From assembly GCA_024276075.1 (NCBI GenBank), contig JAJRXX010000051.1, positions 1 to 64,000 on the forward strand: a stretch of DNA of 64,000 nt, in the 5' to 3' direction. This document shows, piece by piece, positions 50,962 through 60,866 of this stretch. The stretch's first letter is position 1, and the number at the start of each line of letters is the position of its first letter. Under the pieces are notes generated by a model. That model was not told where the DNA came from. It did not search any database and worked only from the letters and a program-made list of their open reading frames with translations. Source of the stretch: Planctomycetota bacterium. Lineage in GTDB: Bacteria; Planctomycetota; Phycisphaerae; Phycisphaerales; Phycisphaeraceae. Position numbers and translations under genes: made by a program.

Positions 50962-51065
50962 TAGAGCATTTTCGTTTTTGACCGCAACAGATTCCCACGA
51001 CGAGCCGCGACCGTCAGAGAGCGGTCTCTTAATGCAGGGTTGCAATCAAATATAAAAACGCCCTA
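50962..51065. repeat. Element I (104 bp) with module E
   Basis: Ends TAGAGCATTTTCGTTTTTGA and, on the other strand, TAGGGCGTTTTTATATTTGA. Module E occupies 50997-51024. Follows B4 by 14 bp and ends 15 bp before the stop codon of the response regulator gene. Confidence 0.75.
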
Positions 51066-51080
51066 GGGCAGCCCCTAAAA

Positions 51081-52118
51081 TTACGCAGCATCGGGCCGTT
51101 GGTGGGTATTTGTACCGGCGGCATGAGCGTACCGCTGACAAATGTCGATGAATGCCTGCTCGTTCTTGATGAACGCCTCGACAACGTCCGGGTCGAAGTG
51201 TTTGCCCGATTCGCTGACGATAATACCGTGCGCGATATCATGGCTAAAAGCGTTTTTGTAGACCCGCTTGGATGTGATGGCGTCATACACATCCGCGAGC
51301 GCGATGATCCGCCCACACAACGGGATGTCCTCTCCGCACAAGCCGTTGGGGTAGCCGGTCCCGTCAAAACGTTCGTGGTGCGACGCGGCGATATTGCGTG
51401 CCATAAGCAAAAAGTCAGCGTGTGGGTATTGGCGCAGGGCGGCGTCGAGCGTCTGGGCCCCACGCGTCGTGTGGGTTCGCATGATCTTCTGCTCACGCTC
51501 GTTGAGGTGATCGGGTTTGAGCAAAACACAATCGGGGATAGCAATCTTGCCGATGTCGTGGAGCGGGCTGGTCTGGTAGAGCAGTTGTACGTACTTCGAG
51601 TCGATCTGGTCTTGGTACTTTGGCAGTGTCCTGAGGTACTGCGCCAGGACGAACGAATAGCTCCGAACGCGCTCGAGGTGGGCACCCGTTTCCGGGTCGC
51701 GTGACTCGGCGAGCTTCGCCATGGCGAAGATGGTGACGTCCCGCGTCTCGAGGCTCAGGATCCGCTCGCCGACACGGATCCGCATCTCGAGTTCAGCGGT
51801 CTCGAACGGCTTCGTCACGTAGTCGTCTGCACCGGCACGCAGGCCCGCGACAACGTCTTGCGATCGGCCGTGAACGGTCAACAGGATGACATACACATAC
51901 CCATCAAAATCCTCGGAGCGGATCGCTTTGCACAACTCCAACCCGCTCATACGTGGCATCTCCCAATCGGAGATGACCAAGCGGAACCCACCTTGCCGGA
52001 TGACTTCGAGCGCCTCGTGCCCGTCACAGGCGGTCTCAACCTCATACCCAGCCGCGTCCAACGCGTGACTGAGCATCTCACGGGCTATGGCGTCATCATC
52101 GACAACGAGGATTTTCAT
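51081..52118 (-). CDS. Response regulator with HD-GYP domain
   Basis: 345 residues. Receiver domain (1-120): acidic pocket VVDDDA, phospho-Asp in VISDWEMPRMSG, Lys in VTKPFE. HD-GYP domain (about 145-335): HLERVRSYS, SPLHDIGKIAIPD with the HD pair, and FDGTGYPNGLCGEDIP with GYP. HD-GYP domains hydrolyse cyclic di-GMP to pGpG/GMP, so this is a likely c-di-GMP-lowering output. It follows the hybrid kinase gene by 37 bp, and that kinase with its Hpt domain is the obvious phosphodonor. Confidence 0.94.
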   Translation of the reverse strand: MKILVVDDDAIAREMLSHALDAAGYEVETACDGHEALEVIRQGGFRLVISDWEMPRMSGLELCKAIRSEDFDGYVYVILLTVHGRSQDVVAGLRAGADDYVTKPFETAELEMRIRVGERILSLETRDVTIFAMAKLAESRDPETGAHLERVRSYSFVLAQYLRTLPKYQDQIDSKYVQLLYQTSPLHDIGKIAIPDCVLLKPDHLNEREQKIMRTHTTRGAQTLDAALRQYPHADFLLMARNIAASHHERFDGTGYPNGLCGEDIPLCGRIIALADVYDAITSKRVYKNAFSHDIAHGIIVSESGKHFDPDVVEAFIKNEQAFIDICQRYAHAAGTNTHQRPDAA

Positions 52119-52155
52119 GTTCCGTTCTCACCGCAATCGTGTAGATACACAACAA

Positions 52156-55005
52156 TCATTTATCGGCCATCTGCCGGCGTAGCTTGGGGGCAAATTCCAA
52201 ACACCGGTCCACTTCGCCACGCAGCTTATCAATGTGTTTTCGGACGCTACCCATCTCGTTTGCGCGTGCCGACGTTTCGATCGCATCCGCCACAGCCCGG
52301 AGGTCCTCAGCAGACAGCAGCGCCGCTGTGCCCTTGAGCGAATGCGCCGCGATGGCGGTCTTTTCGACATCCTCCTGGGCCAGGCTCTGCTCGATCTGCT
52401 GGAGGTAACTGGACAATTCCGTTTGACACTTGTCGAGTATTTTTAAGAGGAACTCGACGTTATTGACGCAGCGTGCCAGCAACGAATCCGCGTCGATCGG
52501 CACACGCTGCTGCGGTGTACGCTCCGCTGTCTGCGATTGCACCGCAACGCCACCCAGGTACGCATTGAGCACGTCCGTCAACTGCGCGGGCTCAACGGGT
52601 TTCGATATGTAGTCGTCCATCCCAGCTTCGATGCAACGATCCCGATCACCTTTAATGGCGTTGGCTGTCAACGCGACGATCGCCAGTCGTCCGTTTCCTT
52701 GCCCAGGCAAAGTGCCCACCTGCTCAAGACGGCGTATCTCCGCCGTCGCCTCGAAGCCGTCCATCTCCGGCATCTGACAATCCATGAGCACGAGTCCGTA
52801 GGGCTGTGCCTTGACCGCTTCAACCGCTTGCTTCCCGTTCTCGACGACGTCAAACTCGTAACCGGCCAAGCGTATGATTTCCGACGCGACCATCCGGTTC
52901 GCTTCGTTGTCTTCAGCCACGAGTACGCGCTGCGCTGCCGCGGGAGCGGATGCATTCCTGCGGGGCATCGTTACGGGCTTCTCCTGTTGTATAGCCCGCG
53001 GCTGTTCCTGCGAGTGAACCTTTGCAACCGCGTTGACGATGGCGTTGAATAATTCCGATTGGCGCGCGGGCTTTTGCAGACAGGCGGACATGCCTATTTC
53101 TTGCCGTGTCGTGTGATCGATTACCTCGTCAAACGAGGTGAGCATGAGCATCGCGATCGGCTGAAGGTCGTCGCTCCCATGGATGGCACGCGCCAGCTCA
53201 AGCCCGTCCATGCCCGGCATGGCCATGTCGAGTATCGCCAGATCAAACCGCCTATGGGCCGAAGCGGCTTGTTTTAGCAGGTGCAGCGCCTCGGCACCGC
53301 CTTCAGCGGTCTGAGCCTCAATCTCCCAGTTGACCAAATGGTTAAACAGGATCAATCGGTTCGTCGCGTTATCGTCGACGATCAGCACCCGCACCTTCGC
53401 CAAATCGGGTGGCACAACGACGGGTTGACGGCCTGGGCTGGGCTGTTCTTCGAGCTTGGCGGAGAACCAAAACGTGGTGCCCTTGCCCTGCTCACTGTCG
53501 ACGCCGATACGCCCGCCCATCATCTCGGCCAACCGTTTGCAAATCGCCAAACCCAGCCCGGTGCCTCCGTATTTGCGCGTCGTTGAGCTATCGACCTGCG
53601 AAAATGACTTAAATAACCTATCCATCCGGTCAGGCGGGATACCGATACCCGTATCCGATACCGAGAACCGCACTAAATCTTTATCGTTGCTAACCGGGTC
53701 GGAGAACGCGCGGATGACGACCTCGCCGTGATCGGTGAACTTGATCGCGTTGTTGACAAGATTGATCAGAACCTGCCGCAGCCGCTCACTGTCGCCCCGC
53801 ACGGTATCGGGCACAGCCGGGTCCACGTAACAGGCGAGTTCAAGGTTTTTGCTGTCTGCCTTCTGTGCGAGCATATCAGCGGTATCTTCGATCACCGCTC
53901 GCAGATCAAAGCTGATCGACTCGAGCTCGATTTTGCCCGCTTCGATTTTTGAAAAGTCAAGGATGTCGGTAATCAGGCTCAGCAGTGAGTCGGCACTGGA
54001 CCTGCATATCTCAGCGTACCTGTTCTGCTGCTCGTCGAGTTTGGTATTCCGCAACAGCTCGATCATCCCGACGATGCCGTTGAGCGGCGTGCGCAGCTCG
54101 TGACTCATATTGGCCAAAAATTCGCTCTTGGCGCGGTTGGCGCGTTCGGCGGTCTCCCTCGCCGCCTCGGCTGCTTCTTTCGATTGTTCCAGGTCTCGTG
54201 TTCGTTCCTTAACCTGATCCAAGAGCCCATGGTTGAGCTGCCGCAACTCGGCGTCTCGCTCCTGAACGACCTTGCGCATGTGGTCAAACGACCGAGATAG
54301 CTGCCCGATCTCGTCGTCGCGATCGTCGTTAAACGCCCCACCAAAATCACCACGGCTCATCCCACGCGCCGCTTCGACCAATTGATCCAATCGAAATGCC
54401 CATCGGCGGATGGTCACGCCGACCAGTGCGGTGCTCAAAGTCGCCGCCAGGAGTACCATCGCCAGCGTCACCAGGCTCTGGTCGCGCAATGTCTGCGACA
54501 TCGGTGCAACGGCCACACCGATGACAACGCGCCCGATCTCTTTTCCGCTGATCTGTTGCCCATTTTCACTGGCGAAAGAATAAACCGGCGTGGAGATGAC
54601 GATCGCGTTGGCGTCGCTATCGCTGCTGATACTTTGATCGGTCCCCGTAGCGCGCTCAGACCTGTGGTGATAGACCATCTGGTGCCCTTGGCTGGCATAA
54701 AACGCAACAAACGTGATGTCTTCGTTGCCTTGCAAAAAGTCCTTGCACAGGGCGTCTAGCTTGGCCGAGTCGTTCTGTGCCAGCGCCGTGCTGCCGATGC
54801 TTGCAAAGGTAGCCGCGATCGCCTGCGCTGCCTGGACCTGGTGCTTATTGATCGCGCGCTGGCTCTGGATGATGCTCGCCGCCGCCATGACAAGCAGCGC
54901 CATGGCGATCGCCGCCACAGCGACCGTAGTAGCTTTAAACCTCAAGCCACGCGACGCGGTTTGCGAATCCGATGCTTGCGAGCCTGATAGCTCTTTGCCG
55001 TCCAA
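52156..55005 (-). CDS. Hybrid sensor histidine kinase with two receivers and Hpt domain
   Basis: 949 residues. Order: TM1 (about 27-47), extracytoplasmic sensor (about 48-180), TM2 (about 183-203), HAMP (to about 255), coiled coil, HisKA with [10 protein letters not shown] (His near 301), HATPase_c ([33 protein letters not shown]), receiver 1 (about 535-660, VDDNATNRL), receiver 2 (about 690-815, [20 protein letters not shown]), Hpt with [12 protein letters not shown] (His near 887). This is the BarA-like phosphorelay plan. Receiver 1 has [13 protein letters not shown], so both receivers keep the phospho-Asp. The signal is unknown. Confidence 0.94.
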   Translation of the reverse strand: MDGKELSGSQASDSQTASRGLRFKATTVAVAAIAMALLVMAAASIIQSQRAINKHQVQAAQAIAATFASIGSTALAQNDSAKLDALCKDFLQGNEDITFVAFYASQGHQMVYHHRSERATGTDQSISSDSDANAIVISTPVYSFASENGQQISGKEIGRVVIGVAVAPMSQTLRDQSLVTLAMVLLAATLSTALVGVTIRRWAFRLDQLVEAARGMSRGDFGGAFNDDRDDEIGQLSRSFDHMRKVVQERDAELRQLNHGLLDQVKERTRDLEQSKEAAEAARETAERANRAKSEFLANMSHELRTPLNGIVGMIELLRNTKLDEQQNRYAEICRSSADSLLSLITDILDFSKIEAGKIELESISFDLRAVIEDTADMLAQKADSKNLELACYVDPAVPDTVRGDSERLRQVLINLVNNAIKFTDHGEVVIRAFSDPVSNDKDLVRFSVSDTGIGIPPDRMDRLFKSFSQVDSSTTRKYGGTGLGLAICKRLAEMMGGRIGVDSEQGKGTTFWFSAKLEEQPSPGRQPVVVPPDLAKVRVLIVDDNATNRLILFNHLVNWEIEAQTAEGGAEALHLLKQAASAHRRFDLAILDMAMPGMDGLELARAIHGSDDLQPIAMLMLTSFDEVIDHTTRQEIGMSACLQKPARQSELFNAIVNAVAKVHSQEQPRAIQQEKPVTMPRRNASAPAAAQRVLVAEDNEANRMVASEIIRLAGYEFDVVENGKQAVEAVKAQPYGLVLMDCQMPEMDGFEATAEIRRLEQVGTLPGQGNGRLAIVALTANAIKGDRDRCIEAGMDDYISKPVEPAQLTDVLNAYLGGVAVQSQTAERTPQQRVPIDADSLLARCVNNVEFLLKILDKCQTELSSYLQQIEQSLAQEDVEKTAIAAHSLKGTAALLSAEDLRAVADAIETSARANEMGSVRKHIDKLRGEVDRCLEFAPKLRRQMADK

Positions 55006-55567
55006 ATCAACCGCCCCTCCGGCGAATCCGCCTTAAACTTGCGCCCGTCCGATGACCCGGTTGGACTGCCGGGCTTCAACAAGCCCGAAATAGGCGCACG
55101 CTTACCCTCAGATCGACACAAATCGAGCAGTCATTTGGCTTGGATTATTTTAGAATTGTGTTCAAAATAATTCAGCCCGCGCAAGGGCCAATAACCACCC
55201 GGTGAGGCTGCCCTAGCCGTACCCCCTTCCCGTAGGCCCGCTGGCCCGGATTCGATCGCTACGCTGTATGTGCATATGCATATCTATCCGGATCGCCAGA
55301 CGCCGATAAGTACGGGTTGAAACGCGTGTCGATATTGGACGTTTGCAAGCAAAGACACATCAGCCGTGTCCAGCAGCCAGCTTAAAGTCCCGATTACGTC
55401 TAGACGAATTCACATATATAGATTTGTTCGCACAAATCGCTGAGTCATCGAAACTTGGCCATGGTTTGTAACCGCCCAACCAAGGCACGCCTATCAACGT
55501 GTCTGATCGCGGTATGCAACCAGGGCCTGTATCAATGTTTCGTTCGTTTTGAGGCGGGGAGCGGCGG
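55006..55567. other. Intergenic region upstream of the pilus/secretion operon
   Basis: About 560 bp between divergent kinase and pseudopilin genes. Several short hairpins are seen (for example GACAC-ATCAGCC-GTGTC at about 55349-55365 and CTTGG...CCAAG around 55455-55490), so a structured leader is possible, but none matches a riboswitch consensus I know. No gene and no repeat family member. Confidence 0.4.
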
Positions 55568-56032
55568 ATGCTGTGGCGTGGAGATATGAGACGGTCAGGG
55601 ATGATGGCATTCTCGCTGGTCGAGGTGCTGATCGTTGTGACCATCATCGCGATCCTCGCCGGCATCGTATTTCCTCATTACGTCAATGTCTCTGAATCGG
55701 CCCGTGCCAGTTCGATGCTGACGGACATTCAGGAAATACGCTCGCAGTTGCAGGTCTATCAGGCAGAGCATAACGGCCAATATCCAACACTTGCACAGAT
55801 GTGGGGGAATATCACCAACGCCACGGACGCCAACGGCAATCTCGGGGGCAACTTTGGCCCCTATCTGAGGCAAGCCCCCACGAACCCCTTCACGAACGGA
55901 TCGGTTTGTGCCGCCGACAACAGCGCGGACTGGCAATACGACGAAACACTGGGATCAATCTGGGGCGTGGTCTCGGCGGCTCAAATTGTTGATCTAGAAC
56001 TACTACCCAACGACGTGGTGGCTGCACCTTGA
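55568..56032 (+). CDS. Type II secretion/type IV pilus pseudopilin, GspG-like
   Basis: 154 residues with a type III (prepilin) signal: short basic leader, then FSLVEVLIVVTIIAILAGIVFP. With Glu at +5, cleavage falls after Ala, not the usual Gly. The rest, SMLTDIQEIRSQLQVYQAEHNGQYPT and FGPYLRQAPTNPF, is typical of planctomycete GspG-like subunits. It could form the (pseudo)pilus rod. Start ATG 55568 has GGGAG upstream; ATG 55586 is an alternative. First gene of an operon; overlaps pilM by four bases. Confidence 0.88.
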   Translation: MLWRGDMRRSGMMAFSLVEVLIVVTIIAILAGIVFPHYVNVSESARASSMLTDIQEIRSQLQVYQAEHNGQYPTLAQMWGNITNATDANGNLGGNFGPYLRQAPTNPFTNGSVCAADNSADWQYDETLGSIWGVVSAAQIVDLELLPNDVVAAP

Positions 56033-57240
56033 TAAAACTTGATGAAACAATCCGGTCTTGGAAAGCGCAGGCACATCTGCTCAATCCGCTGCGCGACAAG
56101 ACGTGTGGCCCAATCGGCGTGGACCTGGGTGGCCGATGCCTCAAGATCATGCAGATGCGACGCGACGCTCAAGACCATCTGCGCGTCGTGGCGGATATTG
56201 AAAAATTACCGCCTACGATCCGCGACGATTGGCGGTCTCACCTCGACGAACTGGCAGCCATCATCAGGAAGCTCCTTAAATCAAACGGGTTTGTCGGCAG
56301 CGAAGCCGTCGCGTGCATGCCAAACGACTTACTCGAATACCGCAATATGCGTCTTGATCCCGCAGCCGACGAGCTGCGCGACATAGAGGTACAGACGCAG
56401 ATGGCTGACCTGCTCAACACCTCTCCTGAAGACCTCGCCGTCCAATACTTTGACGCCGGCATCGTCTGGGAAAATGAGCAGAAGCGTCGCGAGATCATCG
56501 CCATGGCGGCACCATTGGCCGCCGTTAACGATTATATGACGCTGTTGAACCGTTCCGGTCTCGTGTCGGTTGCGATCGATGCGACGCCTTCGGCTTTGGC
56601 ACGCAGCGTCCACTCGACGCCCGATGACAATGCCCAACTCTTGTTGGACGTAGGCTACAGGTCCACCACCGTTTTAATCATCCGGAACAATGAAATCCGT
56701 TTCGTAAAGCGATTTGATACAGGCGTAATTGCACTGGACCACGTGGTTGCCCGAGAGCTGAAAACGTCAATCGATCAAGTCGAAGCGACGCGCGAAAACC
56801 AGCGACACCGCAACGGTGCCGGGGACAACCCCGCTGACGCGCAGGCTCCCCACGCCATAAACGACGCGTTGAGCAAAGCCGTGGCTTCACAAGCGCAAGG
56901 CCTAGCCAAAGAGATCGCCAAATGTATTCAGTACTACAACGTTTCGTTCCGCGAGGGCAAGCCTCAAACCGGTTTCATCTTAGGAGGGGGCGCCCAGGAA
57001 CAGGCACTTGTCGAACAGCTTAGCCGAAAAACCGGGGTCCAACTCCAATTAATCGAAACGCTGGCGGAAGTGGATTGGACACAGACGTTCCGCACGATGG
57101 GTGGACGATTAATTGGCCGCGCCGATTGGGTCCGATCAACCCGCGCGTTGGCTGCCAAAGCGCCGCCCAGCCTGTGGGCGACGAGCGCCGGCCTAGCGAC
57201 CTATTTTGAGTCCGATCTGGACCAGGGGGAAAACCCTTGA
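56029..57240 (+). CDS. pilM: Type IV pilus assembly protein PilM (actin-like)
   Basis: 403 residues starting at a TTG overlapping the previous stop. The actin-like ATPase layout is clear: GVDLGGRCLKIMQM (phosphate 1), QLLLDVGYRSTTVLIIRNNEIRF (phosphate 2) and FILGGGAQEQALVEQL (adenosine motif). PilM is cytosolic and binds the N-terminus of PilN to form the inner-membrane alignment complex. Gln/Asn-rich stretch about 255-275 is an unconserved insertion. Confidence 0.88.
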   Translation: MIKLDETIRSWKAQAHLLNPLRDKTCGPIGVDLGGRCLKIMQMRRDAQDHLRVVADIEKLPPTIRDDWRSHLDELAAIIRKLLKSNGFVGSEAVACMPNDLLEYRNMRLDPAADELRDIEVQTQMADLLNTSPEDLAVQYFDAGIVWENEQKRREIIAMAAPLAAVNDYMTLLNRSGLVSVAIDATPSALARSVHSTPDDNAQLLLDVGYRSTTVLIIRNNEIRFVKRFDTGVIALDHVVARELKTSIDQVEATRENQRHRNGAGDNPADAQAPHAINDALSKAVASQAQGLAKEIAKCIQYYNVSFREGKPQTGFILGGGAQEQALVEQLSRKTGVQLQLIETLAEVDWTQTFRTMGGRLIGRADWVRSTRALAAKAPPSLWATSAGLATYFESDLDQGENP

Positions 57241-57908
57241 ATCGAATCAACTTTATCCCATCCCGGGCCATATTGGCGCAGCAACGCCGCTTGATGGCGA
57301 TGCGGGTCGCAGTGGTGGCGCTCACAGCTATCGTCGCGGCGGGTGTCTGGCAAGCCTACGCCCAACTACAGATCACCGACCTTGACCAGCAAATCACCTC
57401 ACTGGCCAGCCAAATCACGTCGATCAAAGAAGCCACTCTCGACACCTCCGATCAGAGCACGCCGACACGCTCTTCACGATCACAGCAGCAGGCTCTGTAC
57501 AAAAAAGTAAAGACACCGGTCCCGCCAAGCTCAGTCATGGCTGTCGTCGCCCGATTGATGCCTCCCACGATGGGGCTGACCAAATTCTCGTTCACCGGCG
57601 AACCAGCCAAGGCAAACCCGCGCAAGGCGGTCGGACAGCGCGCGTCGAAAGGTAAATCACCCCAAGAGAAAGCCAGACCCCTGAGGCTTGTCCTCGAAGG
57701 GCTAGCACCCAACGACGTGGCGGTCGGGCAGCTTATGGCGCGGCTGGACGAAACCCCGCTATTCGACAACATCGAATTGGCGTACAGCCGACCGATCGAA
57801 AACGGCACCAAGATAATGCGCGAGTTCCAGGTCACAGCCGACATCCCAATGGACCGTCACTTTAGCCTCGTTCGCAAGCAGAAAGCTCCGCATGAAAATA
57901 AATCGTGA
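57237..57908 (+). CDS. pilN: PilN-like assembly protein
   Basis: 223 residues, TTG start overlapping the pilM stop. It begins MNRINFIPSR, the short PilM-binding motif (INFLP-type) of PilN, followed by one membrane helix (about 22-42), a coiled coil and a small ferredoxin-like periplasmic domain (LRLVLEGLAPNDVAVGQLMARLD). Its place between pilM and a pilO-like gene supports the call although sequence identity to classical PilN is probably low. Confidence 0.82.
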   Translation: MNRINFIPSRAILAQQRRLMAMRVAVVALTAIVAAGVWQAYAQLQITDLDQQITSLASQITSIKEATLDTSDQSTPTRSSRSQQQALYKKVKTPVPPSSVMAVVARLMPPTMGLTKFSFTGEPAKANPRKAVGQRASKGKSPQEKARPLRLVLEGLAPNDVAVGQLMARLDETPLFDNIELAYSRPIENGTKIMREFQVTADIPMDRHFSLVRKQKAPHENKS

Positions 57909-58431
57909 CCAACTCATCCCGGCGCTAGCTGCGATTGGCTTTGCCGCTGCCTTTGTGGCGCTGTTCTGGCTACCCCACCACGCTGCGGTGGCGGAGAAAC
58001 GCGAAAAGATCGTCCTCCAGAAACAACAACTCGACACGACGCTGGCAAAGGCCAAAACGGATCAGATAAAGAGTCAGCGCACAGATACCACGCAAGCCGA
58101 TTTTGACCTGGCGATACCCCCCAAAGCGGACCTCGGCCCGCTGCTGGTCCAGGTGAGCGGCCGGCTCGACGAAGCCTCCGTACAAGACCGCGAACTAAAG
58201 ACCAATACCGTCGTCGAAGGCAGCGACTTTAGCCGTGTGCCCATGACGCTTCATTTCAAGGGAAACCTCCTAACGCTGTTCGACCTGCTTGGGTGGATCG
58301 AGTCACACAAGCGTATCATCCGAGTAGACAAATTGACTGTCCAAAACGGGTCTGCCGATCAAGACGATCTGCTGCTGATCAACGTGGAGATGTCGACGTT
58401 CTTCCGTGACGGTCAAGGGGGTGCGTCGTGA
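57892..58431 (+). CDS. pilO: PilO/GspM-like assembly protein
   Basis: 179 residues: membrane helix at about 9-27, coiled coil (KREKIVLQKQQLDTTLAKAK), then a periplasmic domain with FSRVPMTLHFKGNLLTLFDL and ENIE-like strand order, as in PilO. It heterodimerises with PilN in the periplasm. Overlaps pilN by 17 bp and the next gene by four. Confidence 0.8.
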   Translation: MKINRDQLIPALAAIGFAAAFVALFWLPHHAAVAEKREKIVLQKQQLDTTLAKAKTDQIKSQRTDTTQADFDLAIPPKADLGPLLVQVSGRLDEASVQDRELKTNTVVEGSDFSRVPMTLHFKGNLLTLFDLLGWIESHKRIIRVDKLTVQNGSADQDDLLLINVEMSTFFRDGQGGAS

Positions 58432-58937
58432 AACGAACCCACAACGGCGCCTCGCGTCATCAAGCGGCTCAGAAGAAAAAGTTCGTCATGCTGGGCATCT
58501 TGCTGGCAGGCCTGGGCTTGATCTGGGGACGAATCGCATTACAGGGTAGCCCACGCCCTAAGCGGAACAAACAAACCTCAGCTCAAAAAATTTCTCCCAC
58601 TGCGGCTCAAGCTACGACGGGTCAAATTGGAGCTGAAAGTCAGCCCACGATCGAGGTCGACTGGCCCGCCACATTGACGCGTGACTTGTTTAGGTATGAA
58701 GGGATGGCGAGCGACAACCAAGAGCCTGAAGCTACACAGGGGATAGGCCCGCGTGCCGAGGCGGCGCTTAGGAGTCTGACGCTCCAAGGCACGATGCTCG
58801 GCGATGATTCTCGCGCGCTGATTAACGGAGAAACAGTACACGAAGGCGATTCCGTCAACGGCGTCACGATTAGAAGGATCGAGCAGCATCACGTAATCGT
58901 AGAGGTCAACGGCATCGAAGCAAAACTGCAATTATAG
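58428..58937 (+). CDS. PilP/GspC-like periplasmic protein
   Basis: 169 residues: basic N-terminus, one membrane helix (about 19-37), a flexible Gln/Ser-rich linker and a C-terminal HR-type beta domain (LRSLTLQGTMLGDDSRALIN, GDSVNGVTIRRIEQHHVIVEVNG). That domain is shared by PilP and GspC, which connect the inner-membrane platform to the outer-membrane secretin. No secretin gene is in the window. Confidence 0.72.
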   Translation: MKRTHNGASRHQAAQKKKFVMLGILLAGLGLIWGRIALQGSPRPKRNKQTSAQKISPTAAQATTGQIGAESQPTIEVDWPATLTRDLFRYEGMASDNQEPEATQGIGPRAEAALRSLTLQGTMLGDDSRALINGETVHEGDSVNGVTIRRIEQHHVIVEVNGIEAKLQL

Positions 58938-58988
58938 CTACGCACGCCGCACAGATCGGTGTCTTCCCGTCACGAGGTGAGAAAGACA

Positions 58989-60821
58989 ATGGGATTAAAC
59001 GACGAGACAAATCAAACATCGCCCGGCTCGGCCAGGGTCCATGCGTCGCGGATCGGCGATCTGTTGATCGAACGCGGCCTGGTTACCGACGAGCAAATTG
59101 AACAAGCGCTTGCTTATCAGAAAGAGCACCGCCCCAATAAATTGCTTGGCCGTGTGATTGTCGAACTGAACTTCATCACCGCTGAGGACCTGATCGAAAC
59201 GATGGCGGTGTCGGCGGGTGTCCCGTTCCTGCGTATCGACCCGCAAGAAATCGATCCCAACGCGGTCTCGCTCTTGCCCCGGCCGTTCATTGATAAAAAC
59301 AATATTTTACCCCTGTCCTGGACCGACGGCCAGCTCTCGGTAGCGGTCGAAGACTTTACGAATATATTTCTGATCGAAGACATCGAGCGGTTGATGGAAT
59401 GCGATGTTCGTATCGTGGCGGCAACGGGGACGAATATCCACGACGTAATCGAGTCGCTCGAGGACGCCAAAGAAGAAGAACTTGCGTTTAGTGATATCCT
59501 CGATGACATGCACGGTGAAGGTGAAATAACCATCATCGAGCAGCAACATGAGGATTTGGCAGACCTCCAAAACGCCGCTTCCGACTCGCCTGTCATCAAG
59601 CTGGTTAACTACATCATCCACGGCGCGGTTCGTGAGCGGGCCAGCGACATCCATATCGAACCAGACCAGCAGTTGTTCCGGGTGCGCTACCGCGTCGACG
59701 GCGATCTATACGAAAAGACCAAGCCCCCCTTCTCGATGCTCTCCGCGGTGGTCAGCCGAATCAAGATCATGGCCGGGATGGATATCGCCGAACGGCGCAT
59801 TCCTCAGGACGGCAACATCACGGTTGTATTCGACAAGCGATCGATCGACCTGCGTGTCTCCACGATGCCCACAAAGTTCGGTGAGAAGGTCGTGATCCGG
59901 GTAATCGATAACAAAAACACGAAGCTAGACCTGGGGACGTTAGGCTTCCCGCCCGTGATGCTCGAACGGATCAGACAACTGCTCGCCGAACCAAACGGGG
60001 TCATCCTGGTGACCGGCCCCACAGGTAGCGGCAAGTCGACCACGCTCTACGGGTCTCTATCCGAGATCGTCAACCCAGCGGTAAACGTAAGCACCGTCGA
60101 AGACCCGATCGAAAATAACCTGATGGGTGTCAACCAATTTCAGGTTAATACAAAAGCTGGGTTCACCTTTGCCGGTGCCCTGCGGGCTCTGCTGCGGCAG
60201 GACCCCGATGTGATCATGGTCGGTGAAATCCGTGACACCGAGACTGCCCAGATCGCCACGCAGGCCGCTCTGACAGGACATATGGTCCTATCCACACTCC
60301 ACACAAACGACGCGCCCAGTGCCGTGATACGGCTGATCAACATGGGGGTCGAGCCGTATCTCGTGGCAGCGTCACTTCAGGGCGTCATCGCCCAGAGACT
60401 GATCCGAAAAATATGCACACACTGCAAAGAACAAGCCACGCTCACAGACTCGATGCACAGGACGCTCACACAGATGTTCGGCAATACCTTGCCTATTGAA
60501 ACGTTCTACAAGGGCAAGGGGTGCAACCGGTGCCGAAACAGCGGCTACTCAGGGCGGGTGGGGATATACGAGATGTTTATCCCGGAAGACGATGTTCTCG
60601 AAGCGATCAGCGTCGGCGCCCCGACACAAGAGTTGCGGCGCTTGGCGCGTGCAAACGGCGGATACACGACGCTGCGAGAAGACGGGGTGGAAAAAGTAAA
60701 ACAGGGCATCACAAGCATCGAGGCACTGCTCGATGTGGTCGCCCGGAAAAATGAGTCGTCCCAAAACGATCAGAAAAAGGACGACCCCGACTGGCACACG
60801 TATTCCAGAGCCGATGACTGA
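58989..60821 (+). CDS. Assembly ATPase GspE/PilB
   Basis: 610 residues. MshEN N-terminal domain (about 20-160), then the ATPase: SDIHIEPDQQLFRVRYRVDG, Walker A GPTGSGKSTTLYG (about residue 344), Asp box, Walker B LRQDPDVIMVGEIRDTETA, His box STLHTNDAPSAVIRL, and a zinc site (CTHC ... CNRCRNSGYSGR). It powers addition of pilin subunits. ATG 58989 is preferred to 58959 since GAGGTGAG precedes it and MshEN follows closely. The C-terminal 25 residues are charged and unconserved. Confidence 0.94.
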   Translation: MGLNDETNQTSPGSARVHASRIGDLLIERGLVTDEQIEQALAYQKEHRPNKLLGRVIVELNFITAEDLIETMAVSAGVPFLRIDPQEIDPNAVSLLPRPFIDKNNILPLSWTDGQLSVAVEDFTNIFLIEDIERLMECDVRIVAATGTNIHDVIESLEDAKEEELAFSDILDDMHGEGEITIIEQQHEDLADLQNAASDSPVIKLVNYIIHGAVRERASDIHIEPDQQLFRVRYRVDGDLYEKTKPPFSMLSAVVSRIKIMAGMDIAERRIPQDGNITVVFDKRSIDLRVSTMPTKFGEKVVIRVIDNKNTKLDLGTLGFPPVMLERIRQLLAEPNGVILVTGPTGSGKSTTLYGSLSEIVNPAVNVSTVEDPIENNLMGVNQFQVNTKAGFTFAGALRALLRQDPDVIMVGEIRDTETAQIATQAALTGHMVLSTLHTNDAPSAVIRLINMGVEPYLVAASLQGVIAQRLIRKICTHCKEQATLTDSMHRTLTQMFGNTLPIETFYKGKGCNRCRNSGYSGRVGIYEMFIPEDDVLEAISVGAPTQELRRLARANGGYTTLREDGVEKVKQGITSIEALLDVVARKNESSQNDQKKDDPDWHTYSRADD

Positions 60822-60866
60822 TGACGCCCTGATCGACCCGGCCACGCCGATCAAAAGGATGGGTTT

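Noticed and set aside
3841-51065. CRISPR-like repetition
   Set aside because: Repeats are scattered, inverted and of several families; no regular repeat-spacer array exists and no cas genes are present.
55300-55520. Possible cyclic di-GMP riboswitch before the pilus operon
   Set aside because: The location is tempting and hairpins exist, but the conserved GEMM core and tetraloop receptor sequence could not be found.
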